Notes under the pieces: model-generated
What the model was told of the DNA's origin: nothing
The model's database searches: none
What the model saw: only the letters and a program-made list of their open reading frames with translations
In this document: in pieces, positions 42,274 through 51,234 of the stretch
How the letters are laid out: each line of letters begins with the position of its first letter
Numbering within the stretch: the stretch's first letter is position 1
Position numbers and translations under genes: made by a program
Assembly: GCF_000720475.1 (NCBI RefSeq)
Contig: NZ_JOAP01000021.1
Location: forward strand, 62,001-126,000
DNA length: 64,000 nt
Source: Streptomyces aureocirculatus
Lineage (GTDB): Bacteria; Actinomycetota; Actinomycetes; Streptomycetales; Streptomycetaceae
Direction: 5' to 3'

Positions 42274-42813
42274 TTGCTGACGCTGCACCGGGTACGCGGA
42301 GTCGGACCGTCCGAGGACGAGGCGGTCCCCGGGCACGCCGTCGTCGTCGACGGCACCCGCTTCGCGGCCGTCGGCCCGTACGAGGACCTGCTCGCCGCGT
42401 ACGGCGGACGGGCCCGCGTCCGGGAGTGGGACGGGGTCCTCACGCCCGGCAGGTACGAGCCGGACGCGGTCGCCCTCCTGGAGTCCGCCTACTGGCCCGA
42501 CCCCCGCGAAGCCGACGCCCTCGGCACCGAGCCCCTGACCGGCCCGGCCCTCGCCGCCCTGGACATGACGGACACCCGCTGGGGCGCGAGCGCGAGACGC
42601 GGCATCCAACGCTTCCTGGCGACGGGCACCACGGCCCTGGCGGGCCCGTTCACCCACCCCGCGGTCCGCACGGCGGTCAACCGCTCGGGCCTCCGCGACC
42701 GCCCGGTGGCTCCGTCCCGGGCCGGAGGGGAAGCGGACTTCGCCGTGCTGACCCCCGACGGCACCTGCCTGGCGACGGCGATCGGCGGCCGCCTGGTGCA
42801 CCGACGCCGCTGA
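42274..42813 (+). CDS. Imidazolonepropionase-like protein lacking the catalytic barrel
   Basis: 179 residues from TTG 42274, 15 bases after mqnC. The N-terminal half is the composite beta-sandwich start of amidohydrolases ([20 protein letters not shown], then [13 protein letters not shown]), and the tail [20 protein letters not shown] matches the other half of that domain. Between them there is no His-x-His metal motif and only about 100 residues instead of a TIM barrel, so the usual hydrolase activity is unlikely. Related aminofutalosine deaminases act in the same pathway as MqnC, which suggests a degenerate or regulatory relative, kept at this place. Confidence 0.7.
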   Translation: MLTLHRVRGVGPSEDEAVPGHAVVVDGTRFAAVGPYEDLLAAYGGRARVREWDGVLTPGRYEPDAVALLESAYWPDPREADALGTEPLTGPALAALDMTDTRWGASARRGIQRFLATGTTALAGPFTHPAVRTAVNRSGLRDRPVAPSRAGGEADFAVLTPDGTCLATAIGGRLVHRRR

Positions 42814-42856
42814 GTCACGGGGCAAGCCGAGGCGCGGGGCAAGGTGGCGCCCCAAA

Positions 42857-42876
42857 GGGGCGCGGGGAACTGCGCG
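42857..42876 (+). repeat. Dispersed 20-mer GGGGCGCGGGGAACTGCGCG
   Basis: Identical to 17161-17180 and, in reverse complement, to 17256-17275. It lies between the amidohydrolase relative and menG. Such sequences are frequent between genes in Streptomyces. Confidence 0.7.
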
Positions 42877-42997
42877 AGCAACCACAGAGCTCCCGCACCC
42901 GCCAGGGACCAGAACCCGGCAGACGCCCCCGCGAAGAAGCCCGCCGCAGGCGAAGGCCACCGCCAAGACAGAAGACCGGCCTGACACAATGGGCCGG

Positions 42998-43693
42998 GTG
43001 ACCCGAGCTTCCTTGGACAAGCAGCCGCACGAAGTCGCTTCGATGTTCGACGACGTGGCGGAACGGTACGACCTGACCAACGACGTGATCTCGCTCGGTC
43101 AGGCCAGGCTCTGGCGCAAGGAGGTCGCCCGCGCCGTCGACGCCCGCCCCGCGCAGAAGGTCCTCGACCTCGCCGCCGGGACAGCCACGTCGTCGGGCCC
43201 CTTCGCGCGGGCGGGCGCGTACGTCGTCCCGTGCGACTTCTCGCTCGGCATGCTGCGCGTCGGCAAGCAGCGGCACCCGTGGATGCCGTTCACCGCGGGC
43301 GACGCGATGAAGCTGCCGTTCAAGGACGACACCTTCGACGCCGTCACGATCTCCTTCGGCCTGCGCAACGTCCAGGACACCGACGCCGCGCTGCGCGAGA
43401 TGTACCGCGTGACCCGGCCCGGCGGACGCGTCGTCATCTGCGAGTTCTCCGAGCCCACGTGGGGGCCGTTCCGCACGGTCTACATCGAGTATCTGATGCG
43501 CGCGCTGCCGCCCGTCGCGCGCACGGTCTGCTCCAACCCGGACGCGTACGTCTATCTCGCCGAGTCCATCCGCTCCTGGCCCAACCAGCCCCAGCTCGCC
43601 GCGCGGTTGCGGGACGCCGGCTGGTCGAAGGTGGCCTACCGCAATCTGACGGGCGGAGTCGTCGCGCTGCACCGGGGATTCAAGCAGGGCTAG
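42998..43693 (+). CDS. menG: Demethylmenaquinone methyltransferase MenG/UbiE
   Basis: 231 residues from GTG 42998 ([14 protein letters not shown]); ATG 42989 would add three residues. SAM-binding motif [16 protein letters not shown], then [11 protein letters not shown] and [13 protein letters not shown], are the UbiE/MenG signature, with the C-terminal [20 protein letters not shown]. It methylates demethylmenaquinone to menaquinone, the last step. Together with mqnA and mqnC it supplies the quinone used by the nuo complex at the right end of the window. Confidence 0.94.
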   Translation: MTRASLDKQPHEVASMFDDVAERYDLTNDVISLGQARLWRKEVARAVDARPAQKVLDLAAGTATSSGPFARAGAYVVPCDFSLGMLRVGKQRHPWMPFTAGDAMKLPFKDDTFDAVTISFGLRNVQDTDAALREMYRVTRPGGRVVICEFSEPTWGPFRTVYIEYLMRALPPVARTVCSNPDAYVYLAESIRSWPNQPQLAARLRDAGWSKVAYRNLTGGVVALHRGFKQG

Positions 43694-43865
43694 CCGCACC
43701 GGCTTCCCGCAAGGGAGTTGACGGGAACCGTACGGCGGAGAAGATGTGTCAGTTGATATATCCCGGCCACGTGCTGTGGCCGGGATGTGACGGTCGGCGT
43801 TCACCGGCCACGTCCCCACATCCTTCTTCCCACGTTCCTCACACTCCCCATAACGGAGCTACCCG

Positions 43866-46805
43866 ATGGCGTCGAACTGCCCCGGCTGCGGGGCTCCAGC
43901 TCCCGACGAGGCCCGCTTCTGCATGAGATGCGGGCGCGAACGCGCACCCGTCGAGGACGGGGCGACGCCCCGTCCTCCCGCGGAACCGCAGGACGAGGCG
44001 GTGCCGCTGAAGCAGGACAAGCCGGTGCCGCTGAACAAGGCGGAACCGCAGGACGAGGCGGAACCGCAGGACAAGCCGGTGCCGCTGAACAAGGCGGTGC
44101 CGCCCGCACCCGCCGTCGAACCGGGCGCCGCACCCGCCGTCGAACCGGCCGCCGCACCCGCCGCCTCGCCCCGGGGCGAGGCGGAGCCCGAGACTCCGCC
44201 CGGCTCCGAAGTCCCGGCCCACCCCGCGACCCTGGTGGTCCCCCCAGCCGCCACCCCGTCGCCCGCACCACCCCCCGCAGCACCCCCGCCCCCTTCAGCC
44301 GCACCCGCTCCTGCGGCTCCCGCGGCTCCCGCGAACTCGGCGCCGCCCGCCGCCCCGCCGCCACCCGGCCATCTGCCCCCGCCACCAGGGCCCTCACCCC
44401 TGGGTGCCTTTCTCGGGCGGGCGTTTCGGGGCGACTGGGCCGGATCGGTGCAGGCGGCGCTGTGGCCGCTCGCGTTGCTGCTCGTCACGGCCGTGGGGTG
44501 CGCCGTCCCCGAGTACGGGCAGGACGAAGAGGACGTCGTCGGCTTCGTCGGGCGGCTGCGGCTGGCGCTGGCCTTCGCGCTGCAGGCGGTGGGCGGAGAC
44601 GTGGAGCTCAGCGGCCGCGAGGAGCGCGACTTCACCGGCTCCACCAGCTCCACCACGGATTCCGCGATCGACGGCGCCATGTCGATACACCTGGTGCCGT
44701 TGATGGTCACGGCCCTGTTCATCGGGGCGCTGTTCATCGGCGTACGCGTCCTCAGGAACCGGCTGCGCAACCGTGCCGCCGCGTACGGCGGACAGCACAC
44801 GGGACCGACGGCGGGGCTCGAAGCCGCCCTGCGCGTCGGCCTGTTGACCGCCGTCGGCGTACTGGCGCTCGGCCTCTTCGCGCAGCCGGAGATCGAGGGC
44901 GTCGAAGTGTCGTCGGGGCCGTTCCTCGCCACGCTCGGCGCGCTGCTGCTCGCACTCGCCGTCTCGGGCGGCCTGCTGTACCGCGAGGGCGTGCCGCACC
45001 ACGGGGGCCCGGCGCCCTGGCCTGCCGGGCGCCCCGGCGCGCAGGCGTTCCTGCGCGCCGCCGGGGTGGCGCTGCGCGCCCTCGCCGTCGTGCTGGTCGT
45101 CGCGTCCGCGGTCGGCTACCTCACCCTCACTCAGCTCGACGAGCTGTCCGACGCGGCCGACACGGACGACGCCGGTGTGTCGCCGTACGTCATCGCGCTG
45201 CTCGTCCTTCCCAACCTGGGCCTCGCCGCCCTCGGGGTCGGCTGGGGCGCGCCCCTGGAGGCGCAGGCGTCCGGGCGGCGTTCGACGTCGTACGGCGGTG
45301 AACGCGAGAGCCAGTCGTTCGGGCTGTCCGAACTCGGTGACCTGTTCAACTCGGGTGCCGTGGTCGGCGCCTTGGCGCTCGGCCTGGTGTGCGCGCTGAC
45401 CATCGGCGTGCTTGCCGCGCGCCGGTGCGCGGGCCGCGGCGAGCAGGTCCTGGCCGCGGGCCTGTTCTTCGGGATGTTCCTGCTGCTCGCGGCGGTCGGC
45501 GGTTTCAGCGTCGAGACCTCGGCGAGCGAGGTCGGGGTCGGCGGCGATTCCGCCAAGGCCACCGTCGAGGGCGGTGTGAGCCTGCCGGAGGCGTTGCTGT
45601 TCGGGCTGCTGTGGGTGGCCGGAGCGGTGGTCGTGGGGCCGTTCGTGGCGCGGCTGGCTGGGCAGCAGGGCGGGGTGGGCGGACCGCCGATGCCGCCGGG
45701 GCCGCCGGGGCCGTCCGGTTCGGGCGGGGTGCCTGGGCAAGGAGGGGCCCTTGGGGTCCCTGGGGTCTCTGGGGCCCCTGGCTCGGGCGGTGCGTCCGCT
45801 GCTGGCGGCGTTCCCGGTTCGGGTGGTTTCGTGGCGCAGGCGCAGGCGCAGAATCCGGCCCCGGACATGCACGCCGTGCCGACGCAGAGCGCCCTGCAGC
45901 TCCCTGCGCCCCCGCCGCACGTCGCGGCCCCCGACACGCACCCGCCGGCGCCCGCCTTCCAACTCGGCCGCCCCCAGGCTCCGCACCCCGCTCCCGGCGG
46001 GGCACGGGGCCGCGCGGGCATCTGGGTGGCCACGCTCGTCGGTGCCCTGGTCGTCGGCGGCGGTGTCGCGGCGGGCGTCCTGCTCTGGCAGCAGTCGGGC
46101 GACGACGACACGGACGCCAAGGGCAAGAACGGCAGCCCGTCCGTCAGCAGCAGCGAGGAGCCGTCCGAAGCGCCCACGTCGGACGCGTCGACCGCGGGCA
46201 CCGCACAGCCCACGCCCTCCCGCTCGCCCTCGGACACCGTCGGCACGGACGACGGCGCGAACGGCGGTACGGACGGCGGCACGGACGGCGGCACCGACCA
46301 AGGGCCGGACGGCGAGGTGGACGAAGGGGCCGCCAACGGGGCCGGGGTGCCCGCCGGGTCGCAACGGGTGACCGACACGATGGGCTTCTCCTTCGCGGTC
46401 CCGGACGGCTGGAGCCGCGAGATCGGCGACAACCCGACCCAGATCACGTACGCGGGCGTGACAGGACCGGAGAACTTCCAGATCGGCGTCATCGACAACG
46501 CCGACTACACCTCGTACGGAAACCTCAGGAACATCGAGGAGCACGCCAAGAAGGACCCGGACAAGTCGGACTACCGGCGCATCCGCCTTGTGGACACGAC
46601 CTTCAGGGGGCGACCGGCCGCGGTGTGGGAGTACACCTACGAGGACCGGGCGGGCCGGACGATCCGCGCCATCGACCACAGCTACATCGCGGAGAACGGC
46701 ACCGAGTACGCCCTCCAGTTGTCCTGGCGCGAGGACTTCTGGCCGGCCGGGCACGGCGCGAAGACGCACCGGACGGCGCTGAACACCTGGCGCCTCACCG
46801 GCTAG
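43866..46805 (+). CDS. Zinc-ribbon, multi-spanning membrane protein with extracytoplasmic C-terminus
   Basis: 979 residues from ATG 43866. Cys5, Cys8, Cys19 and Cys22 form a zinc ribbon (CPGCGAP, FCMRCGRE). A Pro/Ala/Glu-rich linker with short duplications (VPLNKAEPQDEAEPQDKP) runs to about 190. About ten hydrophobic helices follow to about 600, then a Gly-Pro-rich collagen-like stretch, a further helix (WVATLVGALVVGGGVAAGVL), a Ser/Thr/Asp linker and a C-terminal domain with MGFSFAVPDGWSREIGDNPT. The last domain resembles secreted lipoprotein-like PsbP-type folds. Function unknown. Confidence 0.8.
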   Translation: MASNCPGCGAPAPDEARFCMRCGRERAPVEDGATPRPPAEPQDEAVPLKQDKPVPLNKAEPQDEAEPQDKPVPLNKAVPPAPAVEPGAAPAVEPAAAPAASPRGEAEPETPPGSEVPAHPATLVVPPAATPSPAPPPAAPPPPSAAPAPAAPAAPANSAPPAAPPPPGHLPPPPGPSPLGAFLGRAFRGDWAGSVQAALWPLALLLVTAVGCAVPEYGQDEEDVVGFVGRLRLALAFALQAVGGDVELSGREERDFTGSTSSTTDSAIDGAMSIHLVPLMVTALFIGALFIGVRVLRNRLRNRAAAYGGQHTGPTAGLEAALRVGLLTAVGVLALGLFAQPEIEGVEVSSGPFLATLGALLLALAVSGGLLYREGVPHHGGPAPWPAGRPGAQAFLRAAGVALRALAVVLVVASAVGYLTLTQLDELSDAADTDDAGVSPYVIALLVLPNLGLAALGVGWGAPLEAQASGRRSTSYGGERESQSFGLSELGDLFNSGAVVGALALGLVCALTIGVLAARRCAGRGEQVLAAGLFFGMFLLLAAVGGFSVETSASEVGVGGDSAKATVEGGVSLPEALLFGLLWVAGAVVVGPFVARLAGQQGGVGGPPMPPGPPGPSGSGGVPGQGGALGVPGVSGAPGSGGASAAGGVPGSGGFVAQAQAQNPAPDMHAVPTQSALQLPAPPPHVAAPDTHPPAPAFQLGRPQAPHPAPGGARGRAGIWVATLVGALVVGGGVAAGVLLWQQSGDDDTDAKGKNGSPSVSSSEEPSEAPTSDASTAGTAQPTPSRSPSDTVGTDDGANGGTDGGTDGGTDQGPDGEVDEGAANGAGVPAGSQRVTDTMGFSFAVPDGWSREIGDNPTQITYAGVTGPENFQIGVIDNADYTSYGNLRNIEEHAKKDPDKSDYRRIRLVDTTFRGRPAAVWEYTYEDRAGRTIRAIDHSYIAENGTEYALQLSWREDFWPAGHGAKTHRTALNTWRLTG

Positions 46806-46908
46806 CGGTCACGACGGCCCGCGCGGCACCCCGGCCTCGGGCACGGGGTGCCGCGCGGATGCCGTGCTCCACCCAGGAGACCGGGGGACTCGGCCCGCCC
46901 GGCCCCTG

Positions 46909-47508
46909 TCACAGCACCAGCCGGAAGCAGTGCGCCCGCTGCCCCGGCCGGGGCGAGGTGTACGTCTCCGCGAGCTCCATGCCGAGACCTTCGGCCACCG
47001 CGATCGAACGAGTGTTGCGTACGTCGACCACCGCCACCACCGCGGGCACGCCCGCCGCCCGCACCCGCTCCACGGTGGCGCGGGCCGCCGCGCTCGCGTA
47101 GCCCTGTCCCCAGGCCGCTCGCGCGAGGCGCCAGCCGATCTCTATGCCGCCCACCGGGCCCCACGGGTGCGGCCACGGCTGGGCGCCGGTGAAGCCGATG
47201 GGGTCGCCCGCCGGGTCGAGCAAGGTCCACAGGCAGAAGCCGTGTTCGGCGTCGTGGCGGCGCTGCCGGGCGGTCAGCTCCTCGTACGCGGACAGCTCCG
47301 CCGAGGTGCCGCCGAAGAACTCCATGACCTCCGGGTCGTCGAAGAGCCGGTGCCAGACGAAGGCGTCCTCGTGCGTGGGCACGCGCAGCCGCACGGCAGG
47401 CGGCACGACGCCGACGCGCGGACCGGCAGCCGCCGGACCGGCGGCGTCGGCCATGGGAGCCATGGTGTCGGCCACGGTAACGGGACTTACGTCGCTCACA
47501 TCGCTCAC
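46909..47508 (-). CDS. GNAT-family N-acetyltransferase (RimJ/RimL-like)
   Basis: 199 residues from ATG 47508; the first 30 are weakly supported, and downstream Met codons (MAPMADAAG) are alternatives. The acetyl-CoA site is GWRLARAAWGQGYASAAARA, with GFTGAQPWPHPWGPVGGIEI and ENxxS-like NTRSIAVAEGLGMELAETY before and after. It is an acyl-CoA-dependent N-acetyltransferase of the GNAT_3 class; substrate unknown. Divergent from the next gene. Confidence 0.87.
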   Translation of the reverse strand: MSDVSDVSPVTVADTMAPMADAAGPAAAGPRVGVVPPAVRLRVPTHEDAFVWHRLFDDPEVMEFFGGTSAELSAYEELTARQRRHDAEHGFCLWTLLDPAGDPIGFTGAQPWPHPWGPVGGIEIGWRLARAAWGQGYASAAARATVERVRAAGVPAVVAVVDVRNTRSIAVAEGLGMELAETYTSPRPGQRAHCFRLVL

Positions 47509-47605
47509 AAGTGGCCCTTCGCCTGGTTGATCGGTACCGCCTCATAGACTGCCCATATCCCGTGCCCGTCGGCACACATATTTCGAGCCTTGGGGAGAAC
47601 CCGCC

Positions 47606-48889
47606 GTGACCGAGCCCCTCTCCGAAAACACCGCTGACGTCATCGTCGTCGGGGCCGGGCCAGCCGGTTCCACCACGGCGTACTACCTGGCGAAGGCCGG
47701 ACTCGACGTACTCCTTCTTGAGAAGACCGCGTTCCCACGGGAGAAGGTCTGCGGCGACGGGCTCACGCCCCGCGCCACCAAGCAGCTCGTGTCGATGGGA
47801 ATCGACATCTCCGAAGAGGCGGGCTGGCTGCGGAACAAGGGCCTCCGCATCATCGGAGGCGGCGTACGGCTGCAACTGGATTGGCCGGAACTCGCCTCTT
47901 TCCCCGACTACGGACTCGTACGCAAGCGCGACGACTTCGACGAGCAGCTCGCCCGCCAGGCCCAGAAGGCGGGCGCGCGGCTGCACGAGCGCTGCAACGT
48001 GGGCGCCCCGATCGTCGACGACCGCACCGGCCGCATCACCGGTGTGCACGCCAAGATCGGCGAGGACAAGACGCCGGTGACCTTCCACGCGCCCCTGGTG
48101 GTGGCCGCGGACGGCAACTCCACGCGCCTTTCGCTCGCGATGGGCCTGCACCGCCGCGAGGACCGCCCGATGGGTGTCGCGGTGCGTACGTACTTCACGT
48201 CGCCGCGCCACGACGACGACTACCTGGAGTCCTGGCTCGAGCTGTGGGACCGCCGCGGCGCCGAGGACCGCCTGCTTCCCGGCTACGGCTGGATCTTCGG
48301 CATGGGTGACGGCACGTCGAACGTCGGTCTCGGCGTCCTGAACACCTCCGCCGCCTTCAAGGAGCTCGACTGGCGCGAGATCCTCAAGGCCTGGTGCGCC
48401 TCGATGCCCGCGGACTGGGGCTACACGCCCGAGAACATGACCATGCCCATCCGCGGTGCCGCCCTGCCGATGGCCTTCAACCGCCAGCCGCACTACACCC
48501 GCGGCCTGCTGCTCGTCGGCGACGCGGGCGGCCTCGTCAACCCGTTCAACGGCGAGGGCATCGCGTACGCCATGGAGTCGGGCCAGATCGCGGCCGACGT
48601 CATCGTCCAGGCACACGCCCGCGCCACGCCCGCCCAGCGCGAACTGGCCCTCCACGACTACCCGAAGACGCTCAAGGAGGTCTACGGCGGCTACTACACG
48701 CTCGGCCGCGCCTTCGTGAAGCTCATCGGCAACCCGAAGGTCATGAAGATCGCCGCGCAGCGGGGTCTCACCCACCCGATGCTGATGAAGTTCACCCTGA
48801 AGATGCTGGCGAACCTCACGGACCCGCGGGGCGGCGACGCGATGGACCGCATCATCAACGGCCTCAGCAAGGTGGCCCCGAAGGCCTGA
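47606..48889 (+). CDS. Geranylgeranyl-reductase-family FAD oxidoreductase, possible menaquinone side-chain reductase
   Basis: 427 residues from GTG 47606, after GGGGAGAA. FAD site VVGAGPAGSTTAYYLAKAG and EKTAFPREKVCGDGLTPRA at the N-terminus, then GDAGGLVNPFNGEGIAYAME and a helical C-terminus. The family reduces isoprenoid double bonds. In mycobacteria MenJ of this family saturates the menaquinone side chain, and Streptomyces make partly hydrogenated menaquinones, so with menG close by and nuo following, that role is likely but inferred. Confidence 0.87.
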   Translation: MTEPLSENTADVIVVGAGPAGSTTAYYLAKAGLDVLLLEKTAFPREKVCGDGLTPRATKQLVSMGIDISEEAGWLRNKGLRIIGGGVRLQLDWPELASFPDYGLVRKRDDFDEQLARQAQKAGARLHERCNVGAPIVDDRTGRITGVHAKIGEDKTPVTFHAPLVVAADGNSTRLSLAMGLHRREDRPMGVAVRTYFTSPRHDDDYLESWLELWDRRGAEDRLLPGYGWIFGMGDGTSNVGLGVLNTSAAFKELDWREILKAWCASMPADWGYTPENMTMPIRGAALPMAFNRQPHYTRGLLLVGDAGGLVNPFNGEGIAYAMESGQIAADVIVQAHARATPAQRELALHDYPKTLKEVYGGYYTLGRAFVKLIGNPKVMKIAAQRGLTHPMLMKFTLKMLANLTDPRGGDAMDRIINGLSKVAPKA

Positions 48890-48995
48890 GCCGGCCCCTG
48901 GGCCTCGTGCGGGACCGGGTGGGCCCCGCGGCCGCCGCAGGACCGCGGGGGCCCCGCGGGCCCGCCCGCGGTCCTCTGGGCCCGCCCTGGGGCCC

Positions 48996-49079
48996 GCCCG
49001 GGCCTACGACGAACCCGCCCGGGCCTACGACGAACCCGCCCGGGCCTACGACGAACCCGCCCGGGCCCACGACGAAGGG
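48996..49079. repeat. 21-bp tandem repeat, four copies
   Basis: Units GCCCGGGCCTACGACGAACC start at 48996, 49017, 49038 and 49059, exactly 21 bases apart, the last slightly changed. They lead straight into the terminator hairpin. No gene lies in 48890-49149. Confidence 0.85.
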
Positions 49080-49108
49080 CCGGAACCCCGAACGGGGTTC
49101 CGGCCCTT
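49075..49108. terminator. Bidirectional hairpin terminator
   Basis: Perfect 15-bp arms AAGGGCCGGAACCCC (49075-49089) and GGGGTTCCGGCCCTT (49094-49108) with a GAAC loop, between the convergent reductase and NlpC/P60 genes. Confidence 0.85.
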
Positions 49109-49149
49109 CCGCGCGTACGTGTGGACGTACGCGAAGCCGTCAGGAGACG

Positions 49150-50001
49150 TCAGAGGACGCGCACGGCGCCCGACGCCGGGTAGCCGGAGAGGTCCTGGAT
49201 CACGACGCCCTTGCTGGGGTTCGCGGCGTCCAGGTACTGGCCGCCGCCGATGTACACGCCCACGTGGTACGCGGACCCGGCGCCACCCCAGTAGACGATG
49301 TCGCCCACCTGGAGGTTGGACATCGAGACGGGAGTGCCCGCCGTCGACTGGGCCTGCGACGTGCGCGGCAGGTCGACACCCGCCTGCTTGAACGCGGCCT
49401 GCACGAGGCCCGAGCAGTCCCACGAGTTGGGGCCCGTGCCGCCCATGACGTAGGCGTCGCCGACCTGCGCCTTGAGGAAGCTGATGACACCCGCGACGCT
49501 GCCGCTCGAGGGCGCGGGGGCGTCCTGGGAGACGGAGGTGGAGGTGGAGGTGGAGGAACCGCTGCCGGAGGGCGCGGACTGCGTGCTGAGCTGGGTGCGC
49601 TCGGCGTCGCGCGCCGCGCGCTTCTCCGCGGCCTTGCGCTTGGCCTCGGCCTCGGCGGCGGCCTTCTTCTTGGCCTCCGCCTTCTTCGCGGCCTCGACCT
49701 GGTCCTTGGCGGCCTGCTCGGCCGCCTTCGTGGCCGCGGCGTCCTGCTGGGCGCGCGCCTCGTAGCTGTCGGCCGCCTGGGCGGTGGCGTCCGCGGACTG
49801 GGCGATCTGCGCGGACAGATCAGCCGTCAGGGTGGGCAGCTCGATGGTCTCGGTCACCGGCTCGGCGGCGGTCGCCGTACCAGCGGCGCCTGCCACTGCC
49901 AGGGTGCTGAGGACGCCACCGGCAACTCCGGCGCGCAGAGCCATCTTCGACGCGCTGCGGCGGGGCTTCCGGTGGCTGGGTATGTGAGCGGTGTGGGACA
50001 T
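49150..50001 (-). CDS. Secreted NlpC/P60 peptidoglycan hydrolase
   Basis: 283 residues from ATG 50001. A long signal peptide (MSHTAHIPSHRKPRRSASKM, then an Ala/Gly core ending ATA-AEP) is followed by an Ala/Lys/Glu coiled-coil at about 60-140 (KKAEAKKKAAAEAEAKRKAA) and a Ser/Thr linker. The NlpC/P60 domain is about 170-283, with catalytic Cys in NSWDCSGLVQAAFK and His in AYHVGVYIGGG. It should cut the peptide stems of peptidoglycan in growth or division. No ydaO-type riboswitch was recognised upstream. Confidence 0.92.
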   Translation of the reverse strand: MSHTAHIPSHRKPRRSASKMALRAGVAGGVLSTLAVAGAAGTATAAEPVTETIELPTLTADLSAQIAQSADATAQAADSYEARAQQDAAATKAAEQAAKDQVEAAKKAEAKKKAAAEAEAKRKAAEKRAARDAERTQLSTQSAPSGSGSSTSTSTSVSQDAPAPSSGSVAGVISFLKAQVGDAYVMGGTGPNSWDCSGLVQAAFKQAGVDLPRTSQAQSTAGTPVSMSNLQVGDIVYWGGAGSAYHVGVYIGGGQYLDAANPSKGVVIQDLSGYPASGAVRVL

Positions 50002-50843
50002 GAGAACAACCGCTATCAGGGACACACGGTTCCCTTCAAGAAACGTGTGCTGCGCCACAGTTGCCCCACCGGCGGCTGAATCCCGGGCGTGTCGCTTCTT
50101 ATTGACGCCGTAACGGGCAATGCGGACAGTCACGATCACGCCTGTGATCATGGGTTTTCCGCTTTACGTCCGAATTGCCCCTGGAATACCACCTGGTGAG
50201 GCGGTTGGCCAAGCCCGGTTGTTCGGCCGACAGTTCGAGTGTGGTGCAGGTCACTCGGCCGGGGGGACTGGATCTCGTCGAGACCTGGCCGAGATCAGTC
50301 CGAGATCTTCCGGTTGTGCGGCGTGACGGGTCCGCGGCGGACTCGTCACGAAAGCGGGGGTGGCGCCACGTCGGCGGCGAGGGCTTCGTGAACCGATGCA
50401 CACGTCCACGCCCGTCCACATCCCTCCCGCCAAAGTGTGAACGCGCGCCTGTATCAAGTGATCCAGTCCAGCGCCAATTTGCCTGTAGCTGCCAACCCTT
50501 GATAGTGCAACCACGCCCCGACCAGGCCTGATGGGTCAGGATGTCACCTCTGGTGATCACTCAGGTGCTTCGCGTGTGAAGATCACTGCTCATCCGACTT
50601 CATGATCCTTCGTTAGGTGGTGGAGATCACAAAGCCGTTGTCGTACCCCGTGTCGCAGATCACAGACCGGCAGGCATAGGATGCGGGGCAGTTGGGCTTG
50701 TGACCTGCTTCACATGTAAGCGATCTTCGAGGCCTCCGGCGGCTCCATGGGCTCCGGGCGGCGCGGGATCGCACCTGGGGAGGCGGGGCGCGGGACCGAC
50801 GCAACCGCCAGCAGTCAGCGCCGACTGAGAGGAGCGAGGAGCG
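50002..50843 (+). other. 842-base divergent intergenic region ahead of nuo, no gene seen
   Basis: Lower in GC than its surroundings and without a credible frame. Features are four GATCAC hexamers at 50555, 50581, 50625 and 50658, a TAGGAT -10-like hexamer at 50677-50682, the Rex-type palindrome at 50699-50714, and GGAG/AGGA before the nuoA start. Confidence 0.5.
50699..50714 (+). promoter_or_regulatory. Rex-operator-like palindrome TGTGACCTGCTTCACA
   Basis: Perfect TGTGA-N6-TCACA, 130 bases ahead of nuoA and about 17 bases after a TAGGAT -10-like hexamer, so bound protein would block initiation. The form matches the operator of the NADH-sensing repressor Rex, which in Streptomyces is known to act at respiratory genes. 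A Crp-type site has the same core, so Crp cannot be excluded. Confidence 0.6.
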
Positions 50844-51203
50844 GTGAACGCCTATGCGCCCATCCTCGTACTGGGAGCCCTCGGGGCAGGCTTTGCGATC
50901 TTCTCCGTGGTCATGGCCACGCTTATCGGTCCAAAGCGGTACAACCGCGCGAAGCTCGAAGCCTACGAGTGCGGTATCGAGCCGACCCCCACGCCGGCCG
51001 GCGGCGGGCGCTTCCCCATCAAGTACTACCTGACGGCGATGCTCTTCATCGTCTTCGACATCGAGATCGTCTTTCTCTACCCCTGGGCCGTCACCTTCGA
51101 CGCCCTGGGGATTTTCGGGCTCGTGGAGATGCTGCTCTTCGTGCTCACCGTCTTCGTCGCCTACGCGTACGTATGGCGGCGCGGCGGCCTGGAATGGGAC
51201 TGA
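50844..51203 (+). CDS. nuoA: NADH-quinone oxidoreductase subunit A
   Basis: 119 residues from GTG 50844 (GGAGCGAGGA ahead). Three membrane helices. Family signature [13 protein letters not shown] precedes [20 protein letters not shown], the best-conserved part of NuoA/ND3, including the mobile loop Cys. It is a membrane-arm subunit next to the quinone site. First gene of the nuo operon. Confidence 0.96.
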   Translation: MNAYAPILVLGALGAGFAIFSVVMATLIGPKRYNRAKLEAYECGIEPTPTPAGGGRFPIKYYLTAMLFIVFDIEIVFLYPWAVTFDALGIFGLVEMLLFVLTVFVAYAYVWRRGGLEWD

Positions 51204-51234
51204 CCCCCGGAAGGGGACAGAGGAGCCACTGAGC

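Noticed and set aside
42274..42813. Full imidazolonepropionase or aminofutalosine deaminase
   Set aside because: No metal-binding His-x-His and no room for the TIM barrel.
48394..50079. Plus-strand frame running through the reductase end, repeats and opposite the NlpC/P60 gene
   Set aside because: Overlaps two well-supported genes and a terminator; composition is that of a shadow frame.
50002..50560. ydaO-type cyclic di-AMP riboswitch ahead of the NlpC/P60 gene
   Set aside because: Known upstream of some cell-wall hydrolase genes, so I looked for it, but the conserved core was not found.
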